Shown piece by piece: positions 36,401-43,465 of a stretch of 64,000 nt of DNA. The notes under the pieces were generated by a model. That model did not search any database and was not told the DNA's origin. It saw only the letters and a program-made list of their open reading frames with translations. Each line of letters starts with the position of its first letter. Positions within the stretch are counted from its first letter, which is position 1. The translations under genes were made by a program, and so were the position numbers. Source of the DNA: Deinococcus carri (GTDB taxonomy: Bacteria; Deinococcota; Deinococci; Deinococcales; Deinococcaceae); the NCBI RefSeq assembly GCF_039545055.1, contig NZ_BAABRP010000005.1:137001-201000 (forward strand), given 5' to 3'.

Positions 36401-36551
36401 GTTCGTGCGGTGTCGCCGGGAGCTGCTCCACCGGTGAAGACGACTCCCCTTCTCGCACGGTGAAGTAGTAGTTGATCAGCTTCGAATTCCAATCCGAGTA
36501 GGACCATGACCGCCAGTCCTTCATGCCCTCTGGTTCTGTCGTCTTCGTCAT
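33423..36551 (-). CDS. Unknown 1042-residue protein upstream of the DruE-like helicase
   Basis: The ATG at 36551 has a GAGGAG ribosome-binding site. I do not recognise a domain. It begins with a WRSWSYSDWNSKLINYYF motif, has a CGFCTEDRGW Cys pair near residue 106, beta-rich middle parts with proline/aspartate linkers, and a C-terminal region (YVIRQDG, YLPVHFGRLCAVLGAGLSGP). It lies 49 bases upstream of the large helicase and is surely co-transcribed. Druantia types II and III each have a large protein of unknown function (DruF, DruH) with the DruE helicase, and this protein fits that place in size and order; which of the two, if either, cannot be told by eye. Confidence 0.7.
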   Translation of the reverse strand: MTKTTEPEGMKDWRSWSYSDWNSKLINYYFTVREGESSSPVEQLPATPHELVAVTGDLEAPPDEVVNRFVSVLKKQLPAFRISFCGFCTEDRGWKTDSDRPPHFFAMLWLTCLVAYGYPDGHPGNFHERMFDVFERQQHLECLPELWLDLQKWTSNRASADHVAKRFRRLVLPPRDNFRTVIGASWFLAFPHDHDRSKLRQLLEDHDLVGEEPPLRRVVKLLADARYTFSGSFGQDLDNFVQQFVTTDKDVRNSAFWRAVRQEALAAYGGGRNPRAQEPNAGLMAYYNEDDDLLVPYVACAEDATLPAVFSKTALGFSHNGFSCLVLRSPDQGALSVEQAVAAAVEGTLPIPRASLHYRRGVMIFKLATAGEYELVGGLNADRADMALVRNDLAATFVEHYGGTAEPAYFEGWRQIGGCRVRIAPDAPRGLEGIPHLQATMASPTVRIVGGIRGDDGFVALPGLLPRVRFDGATRVEIRDPAGRVVPAARAADSPDEWLLPDHLVAEAPGRFSALVHWPSTDGAEHTSTCEFTLGNRQVRHDYKSLGAGVYVSEGPAGDMAQLTRDDEIPSWIAGDPLDASDDGTRRPDEIESLPDVVYLAPRLGDMNRKKTAEHDWLVLGDPRRPSLLLFVGDPRSPAPREPRKSPHSKDRSIWRKAVHRSRRVEVRVEDGRIESLDGHPEVRAVLSALKTRDLDHADQADASIAGLDDSLTTTPWVGVAPSPRTSELVDALAALACRRSGMRLSTTVDLFGRATGLSRFDRSDTLYELLRSWVEAGTLDVVHARGQPVSYVMARRPGFVTYRVGSRFRAALIGLLPSLSVSELERHARRRGALVETRHGANVWQPPVVQIEVDDLAVLRELTREFELAPSRWFEAPFKRTPHATPAVQATRSGSDPAYVREKVWDWKSSRFLKASSGTPSAGIHVEMRRHPRRCPVYVIRQDGQDVAWSELRNVALIRAYHLKYGDLPFSDDPSEPVVRTWADGIYLPVHFGRLCAVLGAGLSGPSIDASGKVLSYAYPLFGGYRETLSEYLNPTETLVH

Positions 36552-37161
36552 CGGCTCCTCATTCGGTTATTCGGGTCATCACGTCGAAAAATCGTTCCGA
36601 AATGTCGGTCGGTACGGGCGTGAGGCGGCATGTATTCCAGCGGGACCTCTGCTTCCCGAGCAGGTCGAGGGCCCGCCCGCAGGCGGGCTGGGAGGACCTC
36701 GTTCAAGTGGAGTGCACCATCTCCCTCTCGGTAGCCTCACCTGGACAGACATCGTCTGCGGCGAGCACGTCAATGTGCCCCGCGTCCACCGACCAGGTAC
36801 TGGATCGTGCCGGTGATCCATGATGCTCGTCCCGCTGCGCAATGGTGCCTACAGGACCAGGACCCGGCGGTCGACGTTCGTCGCGGCACTCCGGCGCACG
36901 AGGGTGAGGAACTGGACGCGTTCCTCGCCCCCGTACTACACCGTGACGCGGGTCGTCTCCGATCCCTAGACCCCAGCCGAGGCGTAAGCCTGCACGTCTC
37001 CGACCATCCGACAGCGACGGCCTTCGATCAGCCGATTCGCCTCCCGCATCACCGGGACCTCGCTGTGGATCGTAAAGGACGAGCGCCATCTCCTGCCAGG
37101 CTAGCGCACGGTTGAACGGTTCCGTGCCGCATCTGCGGCACGGACGACGTACTATGGTCGG
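36552..37161. other. Intergenic region upstream of the Druantia-like operon
   Basis: No convincing gene. It holds the start region of the leftward operon and one GC-rich hairpin (about 36670-36687, GCCCGCC/GGCGGGC) without a T-run. The upstream region of the rightward gene at 37162 contains TACTAT near 37149. Confidence 0.4.
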
Positions 37162-37461
37162 GTGCCCGAGGCCCTCTGCAGGGAAATCCTCCGGAGCGCC
37201 TACGCCACGGACGGCGAGGCGCTCGACGAACTCGCGCGCCGCCTCGGTGCGGCTACCTGGAGCGGGCTGACCGCCGGCCTGACGTTCCACGAGGAGGGGA
37301 CCGGTGGAGGAATGGGTCAGCTCACCGCGGAGTTGCCCGGAGGGCAACGCCTCCTGATCACCGACGGGGAAGCCGGCGTGCCGATCGGCGACGACCGTTT
37401 CCTGCTCGTCGTCGTGGACGAGGACGAGCAGGAGTTGCACAGCGTCTCCGTAGGGGAATGA
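37162..37461 (+). CDS. Small unknown protein upstream of an HNH nuclease
   Basis: The protein has 99 residues from GTG at 37162. It is acidic, with a helical N-terminus (EALDELARRLGAATWSGL) and a beta-rich C-terminus ending in FLLVVVDEDEQELHSV. I recognise no family. It lies 34 bases before the HNH gene in the same direction. Being small, acidic and directly upstream of a nuclease, it might be an immunity or control protein; that is only a guess. Third-position GC is like that of its neighbours, which favours a real gene. Confidence 0.55.
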   Translation: MPEALCREILRSAYATDGEALDELARRLGAATWSGLTAGLTFHEEGTGGGMGQLTAELPGGQRLLITDGEAGVPIGDDRFLLVVVDEDEQELHSVSVGE

Positions 37462-37495
37462 GCGCCGTGACCTGCGGCGCCTGCTGAGGACGCGG

Positions 37496-38368
37496 ATGGA
37501 CGTCCTGATCCTGAGCTCCCGCCGGGAGGACAACCCCTACGGCGACACGGACGAGACCTACGTCTTCCCGCGTTCCTACCTTCCGCGCTTCGAGCCGCTC
37601 ACCCGTGGCGAGCCGATGCTCGCCCTGATCTACGAACCTCGCCGTGGTGGCGGGCGGCAGGAGTACGTCGCTTGGGGGATGCTCGCCGGCGCCCCGGTTC
37701 CGAGGACGGATGGACAGTACGAAGTGCGGTACGACGGGAAGCTCGTACCGCTCCCACGCCCTTGCCCGTTGACGGACGCGACGGGCAGGCCGTTCGAGGT
37801 ACGCCTTCAGGTCGCCCCGAGGCGGAGATGGGGTAGCGTGCTGCAGGGACAATCCGTGCGACCCGCGACGCTGATGGAGGCCGCGGGAATCCTGACCTCC
37901 GGTGGCCTGCTGATGACGTCCGACATGAGTGGGATGTCAAGTGAGCGGACCGTGGAACTGGTGCGCCGCAGCGTGCGCGACCGGGGCTTCCGAGGCCAAG
38001 TCCTGTCGGCGTACGCGTTCCGCTGCGCCGTCACGGGGTTCGCCGCCCCGGCGAGCGAGGCGCGGGCCTTGTTGGACGCGGCGCACTTGCGGCCTGTGGC
38101 CGCCGCCGGCGGCGATCACGTCCGTAACGGTCTGGCACTCTCTGCGGGAGTGCACCGCCTGTTCGACGAGGGCCTCGTCGCGTTCGGCTATGAGGGCGGA
38201 CAGGTGCGGCTGGAGGTCTCCTCTGTCCTCGAGACGCTCACGCTCGACGGTCAAGGCGGCCACCTGCGTCTGGAGACCGGCATGGCGCTGCTGCTGCCGG
38301 CCGATCCACGTGCCTGGCCTGATCCCGACGCCCTGGCTTGGCATCGTAGCCGGGTGTTCCGGCGCTGA
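37496..38368 (+). CDS. HNH endonuclease
   Basis: The 290-residue protein has a C-terminal HNH_2-type nuclease: CAVTG (177-181), DAAHLRP (194-200, first histidine) and NGLALSAGVHRLFD (211-224, Asn and last His). This is the form seen in many modification-dependent or stand-alone restriction enzymes. The N-terminal 110 residues (VLILSSRREDNPYGDTDETYVFP...RFEPLTRGEPML) are beta-rich and recall PUA/SRA/EVE-like domains that read modified bases, but I cannot assign them. If they do, the enzyme would attack phage DNA carrying modified bases. It forms a rightward pair with the small gene upstream. Confidence 0.8.
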   Translation: MDVLILSSRREDNPYGDTDETYVFPRSYLPRFEPLTRGEPMLALIYEPRRGGGRQEYVAWGMLAGAPVPRTDGQYEVRYDGKLVPLPRPCPLTDATGRPFEVRLQVAPRRRWGSVLQGQSVRPATLMEAAGILTSGGLLMTSDMSGMSSERTVELVRRSVRDRGFRGQVLSAYAFRCAVTGFAAPASEARALLDAAHLRPVAAAGGDHVRNGLALSAGVHRLFDEGLVAFGYEGGQVRLEVSSVLETLTLDGQGGHLRLETGMALLLPADPRAWPDPDALAWHRSRVFRR

Positions 38369-38874
38369 TGCGAGGGGACGCTGGAGAACCGCCCGAGTGA
38401 CACGTCCACTGCCGCTCCGCGTCGCCGAGCAGTGCCGAGGGGTCGCTCTCCGGAAGCCCAGGGTCTGCGAGACCGTCCGCAGCCGCCATGACGAGCACGT
38501 CCGCAGCAACCTCGCCGCAGGTAGCTCACGCTCGTCGGTCCACATCTACGGCAGGGAAGGTCCTGCCCACGCAGGGTGCAGTCCTCGCGCATGGCCGTCC
38601 ACTCTGGGGACCGCGCCCGTGCGGGGGAACGTCGAGTTCCAGGGCGAGCAGCGGCCCCTACGTCTCGTAGTCCTTGACGACCGCTTGACCGCAGACGTCG
38701 GCTGCGCGAGCACCTGCTCCATGGGCTCGACAGGATCTGCCGACAGGCGCCGGACCGGCAGGTGGATTAGGGGTTACAGCTTGAGGTTTCTGCTCACCTG
38801 CACGTTCTCTTTGAGCATAGGAGCGAGGGTAGTTGTCGTGGGAATGTTTGGAGCACCCGATCGGTTAGCGATGC
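38369..38874. other. Intergenic region between the HNH gene and a convergent operon
   Basis: No convincing gene, hairpin or repeat. Open frames here lack ribosome-binding sites and look like chance frames in GC-rich DNA; decayed coding sequence is possible. Confidence 0.4.
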
Positions 38875-39462
38875 TCAGCCCGGGCCCCAGGCACGCTCGC
38901 CCTCCCACCCGTGCTCCCAGACCACCTCCAGAGGCATAGGGGCCCCCTCGTCCTCAACGTAGGCCCGGGCAATGAGGCGTTCCGGGTCCTGCCCTACAGT
39001 GACGAGCGCTACCTCCGAGGACACCAGCGCGCGCCGCCGCGCCCGCCGCCATACTTCATAATCCGCTGTCTCCGACACTGCCCGCCCGTCCGCACGCATG
39101 ACCCAGGAGCCCACCCAATCCAGCGGCTCTCCTGAACTCAGCCGCGCTGCGTCCACGACCCCGAGCACGTACGACGCGTCTACCGCGAGCGGATCACCAG
39201 CCGGCAGGAGACCGACGTACCCGGCTGGAAGGATCATGTGGACGTGCACGGTTCCAGTCCGGGTATAGCCGATCAGGAGTCCGCCGCGGGCCACGCCCGC
39301 CGTCTCCAAGTGGGCATACGTCGCCGCACGGCATCCGGGCGCGAAGACCAGACGTCGTAGAGGATGGTAGTCCCCCTCGATGCCGACAGGAGCGATCAAG
39401 CCGAGTATGCGGCGATGGGCGCGGCTGAGTGGAGGCTGCAGCATCACGCGCTCACCGTGCAT
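38875..39462 (-). CDS. JAB/MPN-like protein lacking the metal-binding histidines
   Basis: The 195-residue protein is weakly like the JAB/MPN isopeptidase fold: HLETAGVARGGLLIGY resembles the first glutamate-helix and GGLLLG strand, and LDWVGSWVMRADGRAVSETADYEVWRR resembles the WxGxWHxHP...S..D core. At the two histidine places it reads V and R, so the metal site appears lost. If the match is right it is a non-catalytic member. It is the last gene of a leftward three-gene operon (unknown protein, DUF2726 protein, this). An unrelated fold remains possible, since the match rests on two short motifs. Confidence 0.5.
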   Translation of the reverse strand: MHGERVMLQPPLSRAHRRILGLIAPVGIEGDYHPLRRLVFAPGCRAATYAHLETAGVARGGLLIGYTRTGTVHVHMILPAGYVGLLPAGDPLAVDASYVLGVVDAARLSSGEPLDWVGSWVMRADGRAVSETADYEVWRRARRRALVSSEVALVTVGQDPERLIARAYVEDEGAPMPLEVVWEHGWEGERAWGPG

Positions 39463-39496
39463 TTCCGGGTCGCGTACCGACGTGTGGGGTTGAGTT

Positions 39497-40381
39497 TCAC
39501 GCCCGCACCTCGCCGTTCGACCGGTCCAGAACGCTATAGAGAGCCTGAGAGACGGCCTCCCGGAAGCTCCGGTCCCGCAGGGCCTCGCGCAACCGCCAGC
39601 TCAGGTAGGCCCGCAACAGGCCTGCGGACGGGGGTCGACGCTCATCCGTCCACAGCCGCAGCAGCGGCAACCCGGCGACCCGCAGAATGCGATCCTTGCG
39701 GACGTCGCGCCCCTGCTGGGGGCTGCGTTCGTGCTGAGGACCGTCGAGTTCCAATGCCAGCAGGGGTTCTTCAGTCTCATGGTGTTCGATGACCACGTCG
39801 AGGTGAGCGCTCCCACTGGCGAGGAAGGTCCGGTCGCCCTCGTCGAGCAGGGTGTTCATGACCTGCACGTCAAGGACCCGGCGCAGCGGCACTTGGGCGG
39901 CGACGTTATGCGGCGTGAACAGCTCGCGGCACACATATCGCAGCACGCGCTCGCCCATCAAACCGGGTGCGGTGCGCAACCTGCTCGGGTATGAAGTCAC
40001 CATACGGGCCTGCACCGCCATGCTCAGGTCTTGCTGGACGCGCCTCCGTACCGCCTCCTGCAGACGCCACCCCGTGGGCGTTCCGTGGACCAAGCCGAGG
40101 CCCGTCAGCCGTACGAGACAGGCCAGGACGTCCTCGGGCGTCCCACTCACCATGTCGGTCAGCGCTTCCCGAGTAGTCTCTCCACCCTGGGCCTCCAGCG
40201 CCAGGAGCAGTTGACGCTCCGGCGGCTGGAGTTCGGCATAGCGGACGGACGGATGCACGGCACGAGGTCCAGGAGCATGCATGATCAACTCGTCTTGAGC
40301 AGCAGGTTCTTGGGCGGGTCGGAACCGCGAACCTTTTACAGGAGGCGTCGTCATGCCGAAACTTTCCGTGGAGCGAGGCAT
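39497..40381 (-). CDS. DUF2726-like PD-(D/E)XK protein (module C)
   Basis: The 294-residue protein is a shorter relative of the 377-residue proteins of modules A and B. The core is the same: LDVVIEHHETEEPLLALELDGPQH, then RKDRILRVAGLPLLRLW, preceded by LRRVLDVQVMNTLLDEGDRTFLAS. It also has the N-terminal winged-helix-like region (VRYAELQPPERQLLLALEAQGG...). It lacks the roughly 90 C-terminal residues found in A and B. The ATG at 40381 has GAGAGGG upstream. Unlike in A and B there is no LexA beside it; the nearby regulator is XRE-type and divergent. Its presence in all three modules points to a shared function. Confidence 0.78.
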   Translation of the reverse strand: MPRSTESFGMTTPPVKGSRFRPAQEPAAQDELIMHAPGPRAVHPSVRYAELQPPERQLLLALEAQGGETTREALTDMVSGTPEDVLACLVRLTGLGLVHGTPTGWRLQEAVRRRVQQDLSMAVQARMVTSYPSRLRTAPGLMGERVLRYVCRELFTPHNVAAQVPLRRVLDVQVMNTLLDEGDRTFLASGSAHLDVVIEHHETEEPLLALELDGPQHERSPQQGRDVRKDRILRVAGLPLLRLWTDERRPPSAGLLRAYLSWRLREALRDRSFREAVSQALYSVLDRSNGEVRA

Positions 40382-40454
40382 GACGCCCTCTCGTTGTGGG
40401 ATGGGGGGTGGTGGACCGAATTTCCGCCCGTCTGCAGACCGTCTTCCCGGCTCC

Positions 40455-41003
40455 TCATGTGCACGGCTCTCCGGAGACGTGGCGGAAGGGTTCTCGGAGC
40501 CCGCTTGAGGAGACCTCCTCCACGAGGAGACGTTCTCCTTCGAGACCCCCTCGCAGGTGACTCAGTTCGGCCCCCGTCAACCAGTTCATGGTGTCCGGAG
40601 TGGCGCGTGCGGTCACCAGGAAGGGCCTGACACGGGGAGGCTTCGGAATGATTCGCAGGCTCACCCTTCCCGTGTCCCGGTCCAGTTCCACAGGTCTCCC
40701 GAGCGCACTCCAGGTGAAGGGCGAGGTGCCCTCGACCGGTTCCTGAAGATTGACGACGTGAAGCTGCTCACGCAGACGGCCGTGGCGGTCAGTTCGCAGG
40801 AAGAGGGTCGCCGTCCAGCGGCCGGGTAGGCGTTCGCCCAGCCGCAGCAGGTGCGGGGCGAGGTGGGCCCGGCGCCACAGGCCGGTGGCGAACTCCAGGT
40901 CCACGAGATCGGCCACCCCGCTGTCGTGGACGGTGAGTAGGGCGTGTGCGAGGGCGTGGGGCAGATCGGGAACGGTTGGGATGGGGGACAGCGACACGAA
41001 CAC
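40455..41003 (-). CDS. Unknown protein, first gene of the module C DUF2726 operon
   Basis: The protein has 182 residues. GTG at 41003 is chosen because GGAG precedes it. No family recognised. The sequence shows a helical N-terminus (LPHALAHALLTVHDSG), strands in the middle (WTATLFLRTDRHGRL, VNLQEPVEGTSPF) and a possible helix at the end. It is divergent from the XRE regulator gene and 73 bases upstream of the DUF2726 gene. The double operator between them (41130-41170) could control this operon as well as the regulator. Confidence 0.55.
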   Translation of the reverse strand: MFVSLSPIPTVPDLPHALAHALLTVHDSGVADLVDLEFATGLWRRAHLAPHLLRLGERLPGRWTATLFLRTDRHGRLREQLHVVNLQEPVEGTSPFTWSALGRPVELDRDTGRVSLRIIPKPPRVRPFLVTARATPDTMNWLTGAELSHLRGGLEGERLLVEEVSSSGLREPFRHVSGEPCT

Positions 41004-41129
41004 TGGGTCTCCTCGTCCCGGTGGGTTGCCTGCATGTCTGGGTCGTGTACGGCCTGCCCTCACCGATATGTATTTTGGTCAGCGTAGCGCATCGACAGGG
41101 CGCGCTCGGCTCGGCGAGAGCCACACATA

Positions 41130-41170
41130 TTGATTCTCTTGCCAAGAGAATTATACTCCTATCAGGAGTA
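41130..41170 (+). promoter_or_regulatory. Promoter with two palindromic operators before the XRE regulator
   Basis: TTGATT (41130-41135) and TATACT (41152-41157) form a promoter with a 16-base spacer. The 19-base perfect palindrome ATTCTCTTGCCAAGAGAAT (41133-41151) fills the spacer. TACTCCT-atc-AGGAGTA (41154-41170) covers the -10 and start point. Binding at either would block RNA polymerase; self-repression by the XRE protein is likely. Confidence 0.75.
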
Positions 41171-41236
41171 GAGTTGTACTGCCAGGCTCCGTAACGTCAC
41201 GACGTGACGAAGCGGCGGCAGCGGGGACTGGAGCGC

Positions 41237-41500
41237 ATGACGGGGCAACGCAACATCGTGGGCGAGCGCCTATATCTGGCACGACACCGCCATACCCCCC
41301 CTTGGACCATGCAGCAACTCAGCGACGCCGTGGAGGAGGTGACCGGATTGGAGGTGACGGTGGCGACCATCGGGAAGATTGAGGCTGGTGTCCGCGGTGC
41401 CTACGACTGGGAAGTGGCAGCCTTCGCGCGGGCGCTGGGGGTCAGCACCGATTGGCTCCTAGTCATGACGGACCGGCTGCGGTTCAAGGTCGAGAGTTGA
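41237..41500 (+). CDS. XRE-family helix-turn-helix regulator (module C)
   Basis: From the ATG at 41237 (GGAG upstream) the protein has 87 residues; a GTG at 41204 would add 11. It is almost only a helix-turn-helix domain: ERLYLARHRHTPPWTMQQLSDAVEEVTG...ATIGKIEAG, followed by AFARALGVSTDWLL, typical of XRE/Cro-type repressors. It lies behind a promoter with two perfect palindromes and before the rightward tniQ, so it probably represses itself and perhaps tniQ or the divergent DUF2726 operon. In module C it takes the place that LexA has in modules A and B. Confidence 0.8.
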   Translation: MTGQRNIVGERLYLARHRHTPPWTMQQLSDAVEEVTGLEVTVATIGKIEAGVRGAYDWEVAAFARALGVSTDWLLVMTDRLRFKVES

Positions 41501-41644
41501 AGACGCCGGCATCGTCGTTCGGATCGAGGCTGTGTACGCTCGTGCGGCTGAGCGTCGTCGAAGTGAGAGGGAATACGGCTCGAAATCCAGACGCCCGGTA
41601 AGCAGTAGGGTGCAGAGTCGCGACTTCCGCCGGAGGTTCTCCTG

Positions 41645-43465
41645 ATGAGTGTCAGACCGCTCTCGATCTGCATCGCACCTCGGCAGGGCGAGAGCTTTTC
41701 GAGTTACGTCTCCCGACTCTCGTTCGACCTTCAGGTCCCCGTCCTGACGACGCTCTTCCGAACGGGGGTCATTGACGCCGAGGAAGTCAGGGCTCTCAAT
41801 GCGGGATATGGCGTCGTCCTTTCCCCTCGGCGACTCGGGGCGTTCGCCCGGGCGACACGGCTGGAGGACGCGGAGGTCGCCGCCCTCCTCCTGAGTCGTT
41901 ACGACGGCGGGGCCATAGATCTGAGCGGGATCGACGCTGCGGACGCCGCCTCCATCCACAGGGTCGCCTCACGGGAGTGGGCCTACTTCTCGGGCACCCA
42001 CCTCTGCCCCGAGTGTCTGCTCGAGGACCAGGGTGTCTGGCAACTCGCCTGGAAATTGCCCTGGTCATTCGCCTGTCCACGACATGGATGTCTACTGGTC
42101 GATACCTGTCCATCCTGCCGGCGTCGTATAGGGGCAGCCCGTCAGGATGGAGGGAGTCGGCCCCTCTTCACCACCCAGGGGCCTTCGCTCTACCGCTGTC
42201 TGAACGCCAGGCCACCGGGCGAGGCCGCGACCGGCAGGGCTGCCGGCCCCTGTGGGGGTTCTCTGACGGGCATCCACTGTGACCCGTTGACCGACTGGCC
42301 GGTACTCCTTCAGGCGCAGCACGAGGTGTGGCGGCTCCTCTCCGGGGCGACTCGGGTCCTCCCCGGCGGTCCGTCGGCGAAGAACTTCTTCAAAGAGATG
42401 CGCTCCCTGTGTGCTCTCCTTCTCTATGCGGCGGAACTCGCCGACCTCGGCTCTGTCCCCCCCGTTTCGAGGGACGCGTTTCTACACGTTCTTGACGAAC
42501 GGGCTCACCGCCTCGCCCACGCCGGTCGAAGGATCGGTGAGAGAGCGAGGGGGGCACACACCCACGTGTATGCTGGTGCCCCTACCAGTGCTGCCCTGAT
42601 GGCCGCCCTCGTTCCGGCGGCGCTCTCGATCCTCCACGAGTTGGGGACCGAGGCACCCCCGGAGAACCTGTGCCTTCTCGTGGAGCGGGCGGCAGAGAGG
42701 TGCGGAGGGTACAAATACGTCCGGAGATTGCCCACCTTCTTCTCCTTCACACCCCGTTTCCTACTGTCCTTTAAGCATTGTCTCCCTCGGGAGTCAGGCC
42801 TGCATAGGGGTTTACGTCGCGTATTCGTAAGCAGAGAACCTAGTGCCCCAAACTTTCAGGTGCGCCATATTCCACAATTGTTGTGGGGGCAGGTTTTCAC
42901 CTTCAGATTTGCACGGCTCCTACCTGGGGTCCACGAGGACTACGCCCGCCGTTTCTGCTCGATGGCCCTGGTCAAGGCGAGCGGCGGACACTCCTGGGGA
43001 GATGCGGCACGTCATCTTCAACTTCCGGTCGAGCAAGCCATGGGACTGGCGAACAAATGTAGTACGCTGCTGAGCAGTCGTTTTCAAGTTCCGCAATTCG
43101 AATCGCAGATGAACGATCTACTGACCGAACTGAATCGGGGCATCCATCACTGCGACTATCAGGAACGTCGACGGCTGCTTCGGGACTTCGAGGAGATCGA
43201 ACACTCTGACTGGATGGGAATATGTCGGGCCGCCGATGTCCCGATGGGGAAACGTGGGGGTAAGGTCAGATTTGCCTCCGTCTGGCTCTGGAGTCGTCTG
43301 ACTGAGGGGGACTACCGGCTGGCTCCCGGCATGGGAAGTGATCGGGCGTTGGCGAGACGTGAGATGTATCGACTCTTCTGTGCCAACTATATCGACCCGC
43401 TCAGACCGACGCTTATGGACTACGCTCGTAATAAATTGGGGCTCCTTGAGCTTCATATGTCGTGA
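41645..43465 (+). CDS. tniQ: TniQ-family protein 2 (module C, separate from tnsABC)
   Basis: The protein has 606 residues. It begins with the TniQ pattern APRQGESFSSYVSRLSFDLQVPV, has the two zinc-ribbon halves CPECLLED and CPRHGCLLVDTCPSCRRRIG, the LAWKLPWSF segment between them, and a C-terminal region with DYQERRRLLRDFEEI and ASVWLWSRLTEGDYRLAP shared with the other TniQ proteins here. TniQ recruits TnsC to a target. It faces the other module C tniQ and the two coding regions overlap by 53 bases at their ends. Having two TniQ proteins with one tnsABC set suggests two targeting routes, as in Tn7-like elements that carry both a homing and a second TniQ/TnsD. Confidence 0.85.
   Translation: MSVRPLSICIAPRQGESFSSYVSRLSFDLQVPVLTTLFRTGVIDAEEVRALNAGYGVVLSPRRLGAFARATRLEDAEVAALLLSRYDGGAIDLSGIDAADAASIHRVASREWAYFSGTHLCPECLLEDQGVWQLAWKLPWSFACPRHGCLLVDTCPSCRRRIGAARQDGGSRPLFTTQGPSLYRCLNARPPGEAATGRAAGPCGGSLTGIHCDPLTDWPVLLQAQHEVWRLLSGATRVLPGGPSAKNFFKEMRSLCALLLYAAELADLGSVPPVSRDAFLHVLDERAHRLAHAGRRIGERARGAHTHVYAGAPTSAALMAALVPAALSILHELGTEAPPENLCLLVERAAERCGGYKYVRRLPTFFSFTPRFLLSFKHCLPRESGLHRGLRRVFVSREPSAPNFQVRHIPQLLWGQVFTFRFARLLPGVHEDYARRFCSMALVKASGGHSWGDAARHLQLPVEQAMGLANKCSTLLSSRFQVPQFESQMNDLLTELNRGIHHCDYQERRRLLRDFEEIEHSDWMGICRAADVPMGKRGGKVRFASVWLWSRLTEGDYRLAPGMGSDRALARREMYRLFCANYIDPLRPTLMDYARNKLGLLELHMS

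Noticed and set aside
22069..36551. A DISARM system, because of the m5C methylase and a DUF1998 helicase
   Set aside because: The helicase is far longer than DrmA and I see no DrmB or phospholipase D-like DrmC; the Druantia layout fits better.
36703..37533. A 276-residue minus-strand frame between the Druantia-like operon and the HNH gene
   Set aside because: It overlaps the small gene and the HNH start on the other strand, has low-complexity Arg/Gly composition and no ribosome-binding site.
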